Origin: Panagrolaimus kolymaensis
Taxonomy: Eukaryota > Nematoda > Chromadorea > Rhabditida > Panagrolaimidae
Assembly: GCA_028622995.1 (NCBI GenBank)
Contig: JAJQJQ010000044.1
Span: 1,302,001-1,366,000 of the forward strand
Reading direction: 5' to 3'
DNA length: 64,000 nucleotides
Positions 38,602 to 50,177 of this stretch are shown one piece after another (position 1 is the first letter of the stretch; every line of letters begins with the position of its first letter). The translations under genes were made by a program, and so were the position numbers. The notes beneath the pieces were generated by a model that saw only the letters and a program-made list of their open reading frames with translations, was not told where the DNA came from and made no database searches.

Positions 38602-40320
38602 ATAAAAAAATTATTTTGTTATTCATTCAGATTTTATTAACAAACTTTTTTGCTATTTCTTTAAGCTTGAAAAATAAAAATTAAACCTTTAAAGAATTTA
38701 TTATTTATTTATAATTGTAAAATTTATGATTTTAAATTTTTTACTTTCAATTTTTTTGATGATTGTAGAATTCTTTAAAATTTATCATTTAAATTAATGG
38801 TGGTGGTGGTGGCGGATTCAATGTCCCTGTGGGGAATGATTGCTAAGAATTTGTTATTTTTTGTTTCAAAATAATTCGGATTTGTATTTTTTAAACTGAA
38901 ATTATTCCGTCAATAATTATTATATGATTACCTATGAAATCAGGCTTTAATAAATTTAATGGAAAAAAAGAAAAAAATTTATTAAAATATTCGAAACAAA
39001 GTCGCTAAAAAAATGTACCAACTAAAAATGTCAAATAGCTGCTTTATTTTTTCTCTCTTAGATTTGTAGAGAAAAGGGGGAGATCGAGAGCATAACTTTA
39101 TCTAGCTTCTCGATCTCTCGGGCATTTTTATATTAAACATTCTTTTCTCTTTTTTATTCACTTCTGTCGAGAATTTGATAGATAAATTCTTTATTTAAAA
39201 TCCATTACAAAGAGAAAACCAAAAGAAGGTGGTTTAAAAGTGAGAGTCTAAACGAAGTGTGTTTAGAAATGTGAGCCCATAACGAAGTGTGTTTTTAGTT
39301 AAAAGCTGCGAAGCTTTTATATGGGCTTGAAACAAAGAGAGAATGAATCATAAGGAAAGAGATAGGAGAGTGAGAGATAGAAAGGGATATGATCTTTAGT
39401 GGACGATGTAAATAAGTGTGAGTAATAGAAACCACAAATAGTAAACATGTCTGGGAAAGCGGGAAGATAAAAGAGAGAGAGAGAGAGATGAATGATCGCG
39501 ATGATATTCGCGACACTCCCGAAGAACAAAGATGTTCCAACACGAGAGATTAACAATATTAGGGGGTTCATTGAATTAGAGATGATAGAAAAATTATACA
39601 AACAAAAACAAAGTAAAACAAAAATTAAAATAGTTTTTTATAATTCGGTTTTCATTTTACTGAGGGAGCAAGGATTCTTGGGGTGAAGCAAATGGCATGG
39701 AAAGTGGCAGCGGAAGAGATCCATAGAATGATCATGCTAAAGTTGTTGATTTGGTGGAACATTATAAAGATGAAAATTGGGTTTATGAATGGCCATAGCA
39801 TTATGTTCATAGGAACATATCTCCCGACGAAGAATAATTAATTTTGGAACAATTTTAAAGGAATGCCATTTAATGAAAAATAAAATAAAAATAATTGATG
39901 TGAAGTTTTAGCTTTAAAAAATATTAGGAACAGAAGGAGCGGTTGATAAAGAATATAAGTTCAGTTTCTCACTTTTTTTCTCTTTCAAATAAAGCAGACA
40001 ATAAATTTCTCTCGAAATTAATCCTATTTACGATTTTTATTTTAACCAAATGAGGAAGATGAGAAACCTTGAACGCGCGCATTTATATGTATAAAAAACT
40101 CTATTCACGACAACTTTTCAATTCTCTGAAACGCAGCTTTTTTTACGCCGAATTACAATGTGATTAATGTCTTTCAAGATCCATCTAAATAATTTGCTGC
40201 GGATGTCGAAATCACCACAAACAGAAACGTTGAGATGAGAGAGAAAGCTCTCTGCAAAATAAAGTTTATTGCTTTTTTAATAATTTTTTAATCACAATTT
40301 TCCAAGTGTTGAAACAAAAA
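38602..40320. other. intergenic region with a hairpin, short repeats and a decayed ORF
   Basis: No intact gene. An inverted pair (GAGATCGAGA near 39079 and TCTCGATCTC near 39106) could fold. AACGAAGTGTGTTT occurs twice (about 39251 and 39281). At 39661-39837 one plus frame reads GSKDSWGEANGMESGSGRD, then two in-frame TAGs interrupt HAKVVDLVEHYKDENWVYEW and HYVHRNISPDEE. This looks like a decayed protein fragment of unknown origin. Confidence 0.4.
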
Positions 40321-41330
40321 CTAATTAAATTGTTGTTGGTTAAAAACAGATGGTTTAAAATTTTTGAGTGGCCTTTTATTTATATATATGGATGGACGAT
40401 GAGCATTTCCATGAATTTTATACCAATGTTCTAATATTTCGTTATTAAAATTTGCAACAACTTCTTCGTTTATGCTTCGACTGAATATTAAGACGATTAA
40501 GGTCAATGGCATTGAATGTTTCTAAAAAAACAAAATACATCAAAATAAAGAAAATTTAAACATAAAACTTTTATTTTCTCAACACTGTTTTTTTTTCATT
40601 CACCATAATAAAAAAATATAAAAACAAAAATCTTATAATTTCTTTTGTTCAAGGATAAAAATTTTCAAAACTTACAGCAATAAATTTTATGAAATCGTTA
40701 TTACATAATAAATCGCTCATAACGTAAAGTTTGAAGGTTGTGAATTTTTGGTTTCTTTTTAAACCCATTAATTTTGTTGATGTGTTGTAAGAGAGGGAAA
40801 ATTTTTATAAGTAATCTAAAAGACAAAATTATTTATGCAAAGAATTCAAAAAAAAAATTAAATTGTCAGTTACTTACTCAATGTTGGACGCATTTTGTAA
40901 ATTTTGGATTAAATCCTCTAATTTTATGAAATCCATATTTTGTTTTTGTTGATGAATAAAAACATAAAAAAATACGATTTTTTTGATAGTTTTTGATTTT
41001 GTAAGAAAATTATAATCAGAAACAGAAAAGTGCTGATTGCAAATTTTTAAATATCGAAGATTGCAATGATTTAATTTTTGACAATTGTTTGAATAATTGA
41101 AGGATATAAACCTTCGTAGATTGTAATGGAATTGGTTATATAAAGATTATTCGGGAAATTTTCATAAATGGATTTTGAACTATTTCCATTTACCCTATGA
41201 CAAGACGAAAAAAAAACACAATTTATGACACCGAATTTTTTTGGCAATTATTTTCCAGTTGATAAATTTAATAAACCTATCAAGCTTTTAGCAAGTATTT
41301 ATCGCAAGCACTTTATTTTACTTCAAAAAA
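40321..41330 (-). pseudogene. F-box-like family member, frameshifted
   Basis: Minus-strand pieces follow the domain order of the fusion gene at 46859-49310. NLYITNSITIYEGLYPSII (near 41160) matches NICITNSLAIFPCKD there. NLRYLKICNQHFSVSDYNFL, then TKSKTIKKIVFF (41085-40985), matches NVRFLKIEDQNISVNDYNYL. LEDLIQNLQNASNIE, ending at a GT donor near 40881, matches LEGLMEHLPNASHIE. The last exon (40513-40321) has INEEVVANFNNEILEHWYK like VEEKIKNYFKSYLIQTLDEW. The frame changes between the first two pieces (near 41095) and stops interrupt the upstream part, so it is probably a pseudogene. The block from 40600 to 40800 may include a further short exon. Confidence 0.65.
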
Positions 41331-41602
41331 TAAGATTGCAGTTTCTTTTACAATCGTAGAGAGAATAGAGCATCTGATTTCCATGCATGCACGTTGGAAA
41401 AAAAGACGGGAAAAATTCACAACATTCATTTTTTCATTCTAACAAAACGTTTTTTCATTTTACATATTTATTCAAATTTTGAATTTTTTGCATTTTCCAA
41501 AGTTGCTTCAAAATTTACTATGATTGAATATAAAAGCTCAAATTAGTTCATTTTCAACTTTTTGAAACTTTTGCAAACAGTCGTCATCAAAAGAAAGCAA
41601 AA

Positions 41603-43731
41603 ATGCGTATTTCATCGTTCTTGATTTTTCTCTTCGTCATTATCGTCGTGAATTCTGAATTTGTTCTCTCTTCTGATGATTCAAATGAACTCATGGCTTA
41701 TGCTGATTCTCATATCGTCGAAGAAATAGGAAATGATGTGAAACTTGTATCTCCTGGAATTGCTAAATTGGTTCTTGAAAATGGTCATTTGGATATTCAT
41801 GTGGATTACCCAAATTGTTATGGAGAGTATGTCTTTTAATGTTTTTTAATATACTTATATTTCTGTATTTTAGAGTTTTTTTTTGTTATCAATCTGATGC
41901 ATCGTCGAAAGGATATGCTGCAAAAGTGTGTCAACCAAACTATTGTGGATTCAAGATTTCAACAACTACGGATGAACTCTTCTTCATTAACAATCAATTC
42001 TTTAGAGATGATTTTAAAAACTGCGAGAAATCTACTCGAATGGAGAACCGTGTAGCATCATATTGTGGAAATAAGGTTGCTAGCTGTGAAACTGCTGTTG
42101 ATAAAGAAAACGTTATAACAATCGCTGTTACTCAAGTCTCAGAATCATGTCCAATTACTATCCTTAATGCGAAGATCTATGTGCCTGCGATTCCTGCAAC
42201 AACAACATCATCGTCTTCAACTTCCGTTCTCTCATCGTCAACTGAAGCTTCAACTACAAATGGATCGACTATTTTGATTGTCTGCATCGTTGTTCCCGTT
42301 GTGGTTATCCTTATTATTATCATCGTTGTGTATGTTTTCTTTTTTAGGTCTTTAATAAAATCAAACATTTTAGTGGCGTCGTATGCTACAAGAAAAAAGC
42401 AAACAAGAAGAAGCAAGCTTTGAATCATGTTTTGGAAGAAGTGGTCGTTATTAAGTCTGTCAAAGAAGAAGCTCCTGAAAAAGTCATAGAAGTGGCAAAT
42501 GTTCAACCAGAAAAGAAAGAAATGAAACAACCTCCAAAAGTGAAAGAAGAAAAGAAGTTCATTGCTCCTCATCCTAAAGTTGCAAAAGAAAATCCAAAGA
42601 AAGTTCAAGAGGAAATCAAACCAACTGAATCAAAGCTAAGAAAGGAAACTACTGAAGCTACTGAAGAACCTCCACCACCTTTTCTACCTGCTCCTGTTGT
42701 TACAGAGTCTAAAGAACCTATCGTCGAAGATGAAGCTCCAAAGAAACTCAAACGACAACAAAATCGATGGGTACATCCTTTTAGAACAACATCTGGAAGC
42801 TCTGGTAGCAGAATGCGTGGTCGATTCAAGGATAGTGTTGAATCTCAAAGATCCCTCAACAAGAATACGGCATACGAAGCTCACTATAAATCCATGCAAA
42901 GAAGCGGCTTGATTGGAAAGAAAATGGCTGAATCATTGGCAAAGTAAATTTTTGTTTTTACAAGATTAAAGTCATCATTTGTTTTTAGGGATTACAAACC
43001 CAATCCAAAGAAAAAGCTTCTCAGCGTTGAAATCTCGCTCTTTTGTAACTACGTCGGTGACATCTTTATCACCATCAATCAACTTGTGTAAGTTTTCTTT
43101 GTTTTTAGCAACCATATTTTTTAAACTTCTTTTGTTTTAGAAGTAAAGCAATCGAACAACTCAAAGAACATGGTCTCACATTCAACGAAGATGGTAAAGC
43201 AATGAAATTGTCAAAAACAACTCGAACATTCCTTCAACAACCTGACACTCCTGAATACATCCGATTCACATCTTTTGCTCTTGAATTTGGTCATTTCATT
43301 CCTATCGACGAAGATCATCTTCAAAAATATTCCATGGCTTTGTTACTCGTTGTTGGTTTTTCGCTCAATCATCCTGATGAAACTCGACGTCATGCTCTTG
43401 CAGTATTTCGGTATGTTTATCTGTTTTATTGTTACATGAACTAATTTCGTTATCCATTTTTAGTCGTGAATTACCATTTTGGAAGCGTAACTCATCCATC
43501 GAAGAACGAAATGCATTTGGGTATCCTGCCAACGCAATTGAAGCTGCTTCTGTAATGAATTCAGATTGTTTCTACGATGTCAAACACGTTAATACAAATT
43601 CAACTCCAAACAATTCTGAAGAAAAGCGATCAAATTCGAAATCAAATGTTCAATCAAAAGAAGCAGCCGCAACTGAAAGCAAAATAGTCTTCATTGAAAA
43701 ATCTTCCAAAAAGAAAAAGAAGCGAAAATGA
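41603..43731 (+). CDS. single-pass membrane protein with long cytoplasmic domain
   Basis: Exons 41603-41826, 41874-42329, 42374-42943, 42989-43087, 43141-43410 and 43464-43731 give 628 residues. A signal peptide (MRISSFLIFLFVIIVVNSEF) leads to an extracellular part of about 190 residues with eight or more cysteines. A Ser/Thr stalk (TTTSSSSTSVLSSSTEAST) and one transmembrane helix (ILIVCIVVPVVVILIIIIVV) follow. The cytoplasmic side begins with a Lys-rich segment, then a Pro/Glu/Lys-rich linker, and then a globular part around YSMALLLVVGFSLNHPDETR and RRELPFWKRNSSIEERNAFG. It ends with a basic tail (SSKKKKKRK). I do not recognise the family. The architecture suggests a receptor or adhesion protein, but this is inference. 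Confidence 0.7.
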
Positions 43732-44253
43732 TTGGAGATTGATTTTGTATTTTTTTGTTTTTGTATTTAATAATATTAATATTCAAATGAGTTTCTAATA
43801 ATAAATATTTTTTTTAACAATCATATTCTGTCTTTTCTTTTGCTTTGCAGACTTGTGTGAATAGTCAGGCGTCCAAACACTTGGAAATTGTTTTTTAACG
43901 ATGTGACATAATGGAAGCATTTTAACTAATACTCATTCGTTTCAAAGAGTTAAAAATAATTTTGTTACTTATCAAAGAGATTTTCGTATCAGTTTAGTCT
44001 CAAACATGTTTGTTATTCATTTCTCATTGTTAGTTTATGAGTGATGCATTTATTAGAGGGAATAATTTTTCGATTAAATATGCATGTATTTACGGAAGCC
44101 AAGTAACAACAACAATACTTTTATTGAGAGAATTTTTTTTTAAATATTATTAGAGTAAACATTTTTTCAAAGTGGAGAATTTAGCAAATTTGATAACTTT
44201 GGCAAATTTAAAAATGTCAATAAAAAAGTTATAATAAAATTTCTTTATTTTAT
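43732..44253. other. convergent intergenic spacer
   Basis: AT-rich sequence between a plus-strand and a minus-strand gene, presumably both 3' UTRs. AATAAATA occurs near 43800. Nothing else is seen. Confidence 0.4.
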
Positions 44254-44842
44254 TCATGAAATTTTTCCAATAATAATAATCGGTTTTTTGACTTCATTTT
44301 CAATTCGATCCGTTGCAATTATATCTCCTTGACTGAGTTTTAGCTGCATTTCATATAATTCTTCTATTTTCCTTCCAAACAATTTCATTTCAAATAATTT
44401 TTCTCTTATTTGGACGACACTTTGTGGATGCATAATTTCTTTTTGCTTTTTTCCACTTTTTATTACATCCATTAGTTGCTCCTTTTGCTTTTTACTTGCT
44501 TCCAACATTTCTTTTAGTTCGGTAGTTTTTTTAGGGTCATTATTTGTTTCTGCAATTCTAACTTCGAGTTCGATTCGCTTTAAACTTTTTAAGTTGGTTT
44601 GCTAATTCATTTCTGTTTGATTCCCATAAAATATTATCTGGATCACAAATATATGATTTATTTGGCATATTACATTCAATATAATTTTTTAAAGGATTTG
44701 GATAACTTTTTTCATTCCATTTATTTAAAGGATAAATAAATGAAAAAATTATGAAAACAAAAAATAAAATAAATAAAGTAAAGAAAATTATTTTAAAAAT
44801 GAAATCGAATTTGCGAAAATCATTTAAATTTAAAAAACGCAT
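44254..44842 (-). pseudogene. TPM-domain/MOLO-1-like membrane protein with a frameshift
   Basis: The N-terminal frame (from 44842) has a membrane anchor (FKIIFFTLFILFFVFIIFSF), then YPNPLKNYIECNMPNKSYIC followed by DPDNIL. That pattern, YPNP with C and SYICDPDxIL, marks the nematode TPM family that includes MOLO-1, an auxiliary subunit of levamisole acetylcholine receptors. This frame stops near 44558. The next frame overlaps it and continues as ELEVRIAETNNDPKKTTELK and a charged helix to a stop at 44254. A one-base shift around 44570-44610 would join them. It may be a true frameshift, a sequencing error or an unusual splice. The downstream half is coiled-coil-like and shorter than a complete TPM domain. 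Confidence 0.5.
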
Positions 44843-45212
44843 AATTAAAATTGAGTGACGACGGTTAAACAGAAAAAAAAAAAAAACAAATATAAAGGCA
44901 AACAGAGGTTCGACAATTTAAAGAAAAGAAAACTTTACTTTTTTTTTAAAGTTTGACATCGAATGAAAACATTTTTTTGTGTAGGGTATTTTTTTAACAT
45001 ACACTTACTAATCCAAGAGATGTAAGTAAGCAAGAGTTCTGCGCGACGCCCAACCTGATGTTGTAAGTTGAACGTTCGAATTATCAACTGACGCAGCTAA
45101 CGTAAATGAAAGTAAAAAAATTTGAAAAAAGGAGAGAAAAAGAAGGAAAAATCAAACAAATTTTTAAAGAAATTTTTGGTAATTTTTGCTTTTTAAATTT
45201 TAAAATATATTA
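44843..45212. other. intergenic spacer
   Basis: Contains a less AT-rich stretch at 45000-45110 (with GTTCTGCGCGACGCCC and GAACGTTCGAATTATC) that I could not fold into a tRNA or assign to a gene. Confidence 0.35.
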
Positions 45213-45819
45213 TTAGGAAAGCATCTTCTTTAAGAACATCAAAATAAAAACCGATGACAATATAAAATAAAAAAATCTTGATGTGAATGTTGGAGGAAGC
45301 TCACGATTTTCAGAGATAGCACATACAAATTCTTTGGGTTGAAAACAATTTTCAGTGGTCCAATATCCATCATTCACATTTAGAGTAACACAACTTTGGG
45401 AATTGGAAACATTCTTTTCTTCTGTTGTCTTCCAATTAGTATAATTTAGCGGAGTTCCATCAGTCCAAGTCCAATTTTCTTTCGTTACAAAATTATTTGC
45501 ACCTATCCAAAAAGTTTTATCAAACAATTTTCCTGATTCTAAAAAATTTAAGTTTTTTTCCAATTTGTGTTTTTGGAGACAACTAGTTGAAATACTAACG
45601 TGCAATAAGTGAATTTGTAAAAGCATCATGAATGGATGCCAAATGTCCACCAGCATCAAGACAAGTTTTTTCAGCTTTTGCAAATCCAGCTCGCGGATCA
45701 GGAGAAATTTGAGATGCGTAAAAAATATAACAATTTGATTGCCAATCCATACCTTTAGAACATTCAGTTCTAACCAGATGCAGCAATAAACAAAACACAA
45801 TAAATAAAAAAAGCTTCAT
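45213..45819 (-). CDS. secreted or membrane-anchored C-type lectin
   Basis: Exons 45819-45600 and 45538-45213 give 181 residues. A signal peptide (MKLFLFIVFCLLLHLVRT) precedes a C-type lectin-like domain with the usual landmarks: CSKGMDWQSNCYIFY, AEKTCLDAGGHLASIHDAF, FWIGANNF, WTWTDGTPLNYTNWKT and SCVTLNVNDGYWTTENC, closing with FVC. These proteins bind sugars and are a large nematode family tied to gut and immune responses. No canonical EPN or QPD calcium triplet is visible, so calcium-dependent sugar binding is uncertain. The C-terminal hydrophobic run (FFYFILSSVFILMFL) suggests a GPI signal or a membrane anchor. It is divergent from the lectin fragment at 46062. Confidence 0.9.
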
Positions 45820-46061
45820 AGCTTAATTTAAAATCAAGCAATAAATAAATTCTTTTTAACGCTGGATAAAAATAAAGCTTTTATTATAAATACTTGAACC
45901 AACAGCATCCAATCTGATTGCAGTGGAGAACACAATTTTTTATGTAAGTTTTAAAGTTTCTGTTATCAAAAAAATAAATATTTATTCTTTCGAGATGCCT
46001 TTTTTTCTAAAATTTTAGCTTTATCACTACCAAATTTTGCTTATTTATTATTTATTTTCAG

Positions 46062-46633
46062 TTCAAGGTGAAATGTTAAAACAAACTAAAGGCAGCGTAG
46101 GCATTGGAGTTTATATTCCTTCTAATGTGCATTGGAGTCGAACAAATTGGAGAAATCGAGATGGAACCGTATATAATTATGAACATTTTCGTAAAACTAG
46201 TAAAGGTATACCATATGATGAACCAAATAGTCTTGATTTATATGGTAGCGAAATAGAAAAAATTGCTATTGCCTTTCAACCTGGATGGGCGGATTTTGCT
46301 TCTTGGCGAATTGAACGATTACTATGTAAATTACCTGCCACGCCAGTGGCCATAACAACAACAACGAAAAAAACTACACCCAAGCCAACGACAAAACCAA
46401 CGCCTAAACCAACGCCTAAACCGACAACAAAGACGACTACAACGACCAAAAAAACTACACCTAAACCGACGACACCAAAGCCTACTACCAAGAAGCCAAC
46501 TACAACGACCAAGAAAACCACTACACCAAAACCAACTACGCGAAAGGCACCTCCGAAGCCAACAATAATTACAACTACAACAAGAAAAGCAACAACAACA
46601 ACAGCCAAAATTCCACAAAGTTGCTATGTTTAA
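46062..46633 (+). pseudogene. C-type lectin C-terminal half with Thr/Pro mucin-like tail
   Basis: An exon begins after the acceptor ATTTTCAG (ending 46061) and runs to the stop at 46631-46633. It encodes the second half of a lectin-like domain (VGIGVYIPSNVHWSRTNWRN, then GWADFASWRIERLLCKLP) followed by about 90 residues of TTTKKTTPKPTTKPTPKP-type repeats, as in heavily O-glycosylated stalks. No signal peptide or first half can be found in the 240 bp before it: only a possible donor at about 45955 and no ATG. It may therefore be a 5'-truncated copy, or its first exons lie elsewhere. It is divergent from the complete lectin gene at 45213-45819. Confidence 0.6.
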
Positions 46634-46858
46634 AATAAAATAAATTTTAAACGTAATTTTTTTGGAAAAAAATATTTTCACAGCAGACAATTTATTCAAA
46701 AAACGTAATTTTGTATTTTACATTAATAAAAAAACAGCCAAAATTTTATCGATGCAACAATAAAACTAAAATAATTTATTAAACTTTGCAACAAAAGCTC
46801 CAAAAACCAAAACAATATCATTCGATAAAAAAATAAATAACAAAAAATAAATAAAGTT

Positions 46859-49310
46859 CTAAGAAGAAATTTCTTTGAAATCAATCATGGGTTTAACGGT
46901 TTCATGTTGAAAATTCCATTCATCCAAAGTTTGAATTAAATAAGATTTAAAATAATTTTTAATTTTTTCTTCCACCGTTTCTCCGAAAGTTAAATCAATG
47001 AAAGAATCGGTTAAAGTATTTTCCTGAAAAAAACCCTTTGATTTTAGTGTCTTTAAAAAAATGAGTGAAAAAAAACTAACAACTAAAAATGCTGCAAAAT
47101 TATATGGATGTGGTAAATCTTCCATAAAAAAAAGTTGTAAATGATTGATTTTTTGATTTCTTGAAAATGTTGTTAAATTTGTTCCTTTGTTAATGTAGGT
47201 AGGAACTGGTAATCTAAAATAAAAAAGTCTTTAATTTTTTGTAAAAAAATAATTCAAAAGTCTCAAAGTTAAAAATTCTAATTTTACTTTTGAGGCCAAA
47301 AAAATTTTGTAGCTTCAAAATATACAAAAAAAATTAAGAAAGTTCTTTTCTGCTGAACTATTTTTTCAAGAAAGATTCGAAATAAAAAAATTTATCCAAA
47401 ATGAAAAAAACTTACTCAATATGGGAAGCATTAGGCAAATGTTCCATTAATCCTTCAAGTGAAATAAATTTTTCATTTTCATCAATAATTTCAACATTTT
47501 GAAATACAATCACTTCCACATTTTTCGAGCTCGTCAAATAATTATAATCATTAACAGAAATATTTTGATCTTCAATTTTTAAAAATCTTACATTGCAAGG
47601 GCCAAGTTTAGGAATAATTTTTGTTGAAAAAAATGTTGTATCTTTGCATGGAAAAATTGCTAAAGAATTGGTGATGCAAATATTTTGCCATCCATGAAAT
47701 TCTAAATTTTCTGGATTTATTACTAAAGCCTGTTTGAAATATTTTGGTTTTAAAATTAGCGAAGTTTTAAAAACCATGGAATAGCAAAAAAGTTGAGGCT
47801 TTGAAATGAAAAAATGTTTGGAAAGCAAATAAAATTTTTGAAGGATTTCAGAATTGGCTTTTTTCGTAATACTTTGAATTAATTTTTCTGGAAATGAAAA
47901 ATTTTGATGTTTTTGAGAGACGACAAAATCTTCCATAGAAATTTGAGGAATATATTTTCTTGAAGGTCTAAAGTTATAATCTTTGATGCTTGAATAAAAT
48001 TTCATAGTTTGTAAATAACGAGTTGAAGAAATGGAGAGTTTGAAATTTTTGAAATCTTTTTCCAAACTTGTATCTTCTAGGAAAAATTTTCGATAACGAA
48101 AATACACTTCAAACGCGGCCTAAAAAAATTAAACAAAAATTTAAGAATTTCCAAAAGCTACAGTATCCCAGAAAAATTTTAAACTCGGCCAACTTTGGCA
48201 ACCAAAAGCTAAAAAAATGCTTACATCTTTATTTTTCTTTTGTAAAAATTTAATATAAATTTTCCATAATTCTCCATCATATGGATTTTCAGCTATTTGA
48301 CGTTCAACATTTTGAATGATGCATCGATCATCCTTGGTTTCAAGCAAACAATTAAACCATTCTTTAGAATTATCTGTGGCGGCCATAATTTTATTATAAA
48401 GGTTTAATGATTTTTGATATAATTCCAAAATATTTTTTGATATTGGTGCGGCTATAAAAAAAGATTAATAAATTAATTTGTTCCAGATGTTTTGGAAAAG
48501 GAGTGCTTGCTTACCTGCAACATCTTTAAAACAATGAAGCACAATTTCCAAATTGCAATGTGGAAAACTCAAAGCATCTTTAATTAAAGCTTCAACCCTT
48601 TCAGTTCCCATTAAATTTACGCATCTCTTTCCTAAGTCTTCAGCATAAATCCAATTTAAAGATCGATTAAAAATTTGCTAAAACAAACTCCAACTTTTAG
48701 TTAAAAAAACAATCAAAAATTAAATAAACTCAAACCTCTCTTTTTAATTTTGCAATATCCCAAGGATTTAATGAATTAAAAAAATATTCAGAATAAAATT
48801 CAAAAAAGGCTTTTTTAATAACCGATTGTCGAAGATTTTTGTTTTTTTCAACCCTAAAATTTTTTTAAATATATACTCCACAGAAAAAAAAGGAGACTTC
48901 AGCCAGCTGAATCCAAGTAAAACTTACTTATATCGTAATTCCCAAAGTTTAGGAACAAGTAAATATTTTTTATTTAATTTTTTTAACATCCTTTTTATTG
49001 GTAATTCGTCTTCGTTGTTTTCATAATGTTTGGATAATATTAAATCCATATGGGCATCATAGGAAAGATTATTCTCATCTGAGGAAGGGGAAATCGAATC
49101 ATCAGCTGCACCTTCATCGCCTTCATCAACATCAACATCCATGGCTGTGGAGGTTTCAGGTTCATCCATGGATGAATCTAAATCTTCATCTTCTTTTTCT
49201 TCTTCCATAGTTACATCTTTTTCAACAGCAACAACAACTTTAGGATCCGGGGTTTCGATGATTTTTGATTTTGCAATCACGCAACTTCTTCGTGGACGAA
49301 GTGAAACCAT
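46859..49310 (-). CDS. HAT-repeat protein fused to the F-box-like family domain
   Basis: Exons 49310-48928, 48853-48736, 48677-48515, 48451-48225, 48119-47416, 47213-47084 and 47023-46859 give one open frame of 629 residues. The N-terminus is acidic (EEEKEDEDLDSSMDEPET), then come half-a-TPR repeats (SYDAHMDLILSKHYENNEDE; NPYDGELWKIYIKFLQKKNK; AAFEVYFRYRKFFLEDTSLE), most like the start of SART3 or PRPF39 splicing factors. Within the long fifth exon, about 50 codons after the last HAT repeat and with no stop or splice site between, the F-box-like family begins (HQNFSFPEKLIQSITKKANS, then SEILQKFYLLSKHFF) and runs to the end. The C-terminal RNA-binding parts of SART3 are absent. Either this is a true chimera or a truncated HAT gene captured a neighbour; the continuous frame favours the first. 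Confidence 0.75.
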
Positions 49311-50177
49311 TTTCTTTTATTTTTTGTAAAAAATGTATCGTCTAAAAATAAAAATTATATAAGTATTTAAAAAAATCAGCCAACAACGCTAAAAAAAATT
49401 TGAAATGTGGCAAGATAAATCATAAAAAATATATAAATAAATTAAATGCAAAATGATTTATTTTTTTTAGCAAAGAATACTAATAAAGAAGAAAAAATTA
49501 AAAAGGAGGTCATCAAAAAAATAAAGTGAATTATTAAAAGCCTCTGTCTCTCTATTTTTTTGGGGAGAAAAAAGAAAAGAGTATCTCTGCACAAATATGA
49601 CGACAATAATAGCCTCAAGAATGAATGAATAGAGCGACGACTATCAAAGCGAGTATCAAAGATCTTTTGTTTATTGGTCCAAAAAATAAAGATAGCCATT
49701 CTTGAAATCCATACAAAATCATTGTTTAAAAATGCTTTATTAGGGTGGATAAAGCTTTGAGTGAAACTTCGTTATCTCATTAAATGAGTTAAAAAAAATT
49801 ATGTACGTGCAAAAATAATTTATCAAAGAAAAGGAATACTTCGCCCAAAACGAGAAAATGGGTAAATTTAAAAAACCAAACATAAGGTTGCTAACTTTCA
49901 AAACATCCATGACTTTCGAATCTCAAAACATAGCAATCGCAACGAACGTAGAGTCATCTTCTGCTATTTGTTTTGTGACACCTATTTTTCTCTAGAATCC
50001 AAGCCTTCCAAATAAACTAACAAAACATAGAAATACCACCAACAAATACATTAATATAAACGTTTATTAAGAAAATAAAATTCGAATGACTAAATACACT
50101 AATAGAAAGAGTGAGAGAGAGATGAATTTGATATATGAATTTACAAACTAGGAAGAAGAGAACACAGCAGATTTTTC
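49311..50177. other. intergenic spacer
   Basis: No supported gene. The short open frames here are AT-rich and lack coding character. GAGAGAGAGA tracts occur near 50110. Confidence 0.5.

Noticed and set aside
46276..46608. Val/Gly-rich minus-strand frame
   Set aside because: It is the antisense of the Thr/Lys/Pro repeat tail of the lectin fragment.
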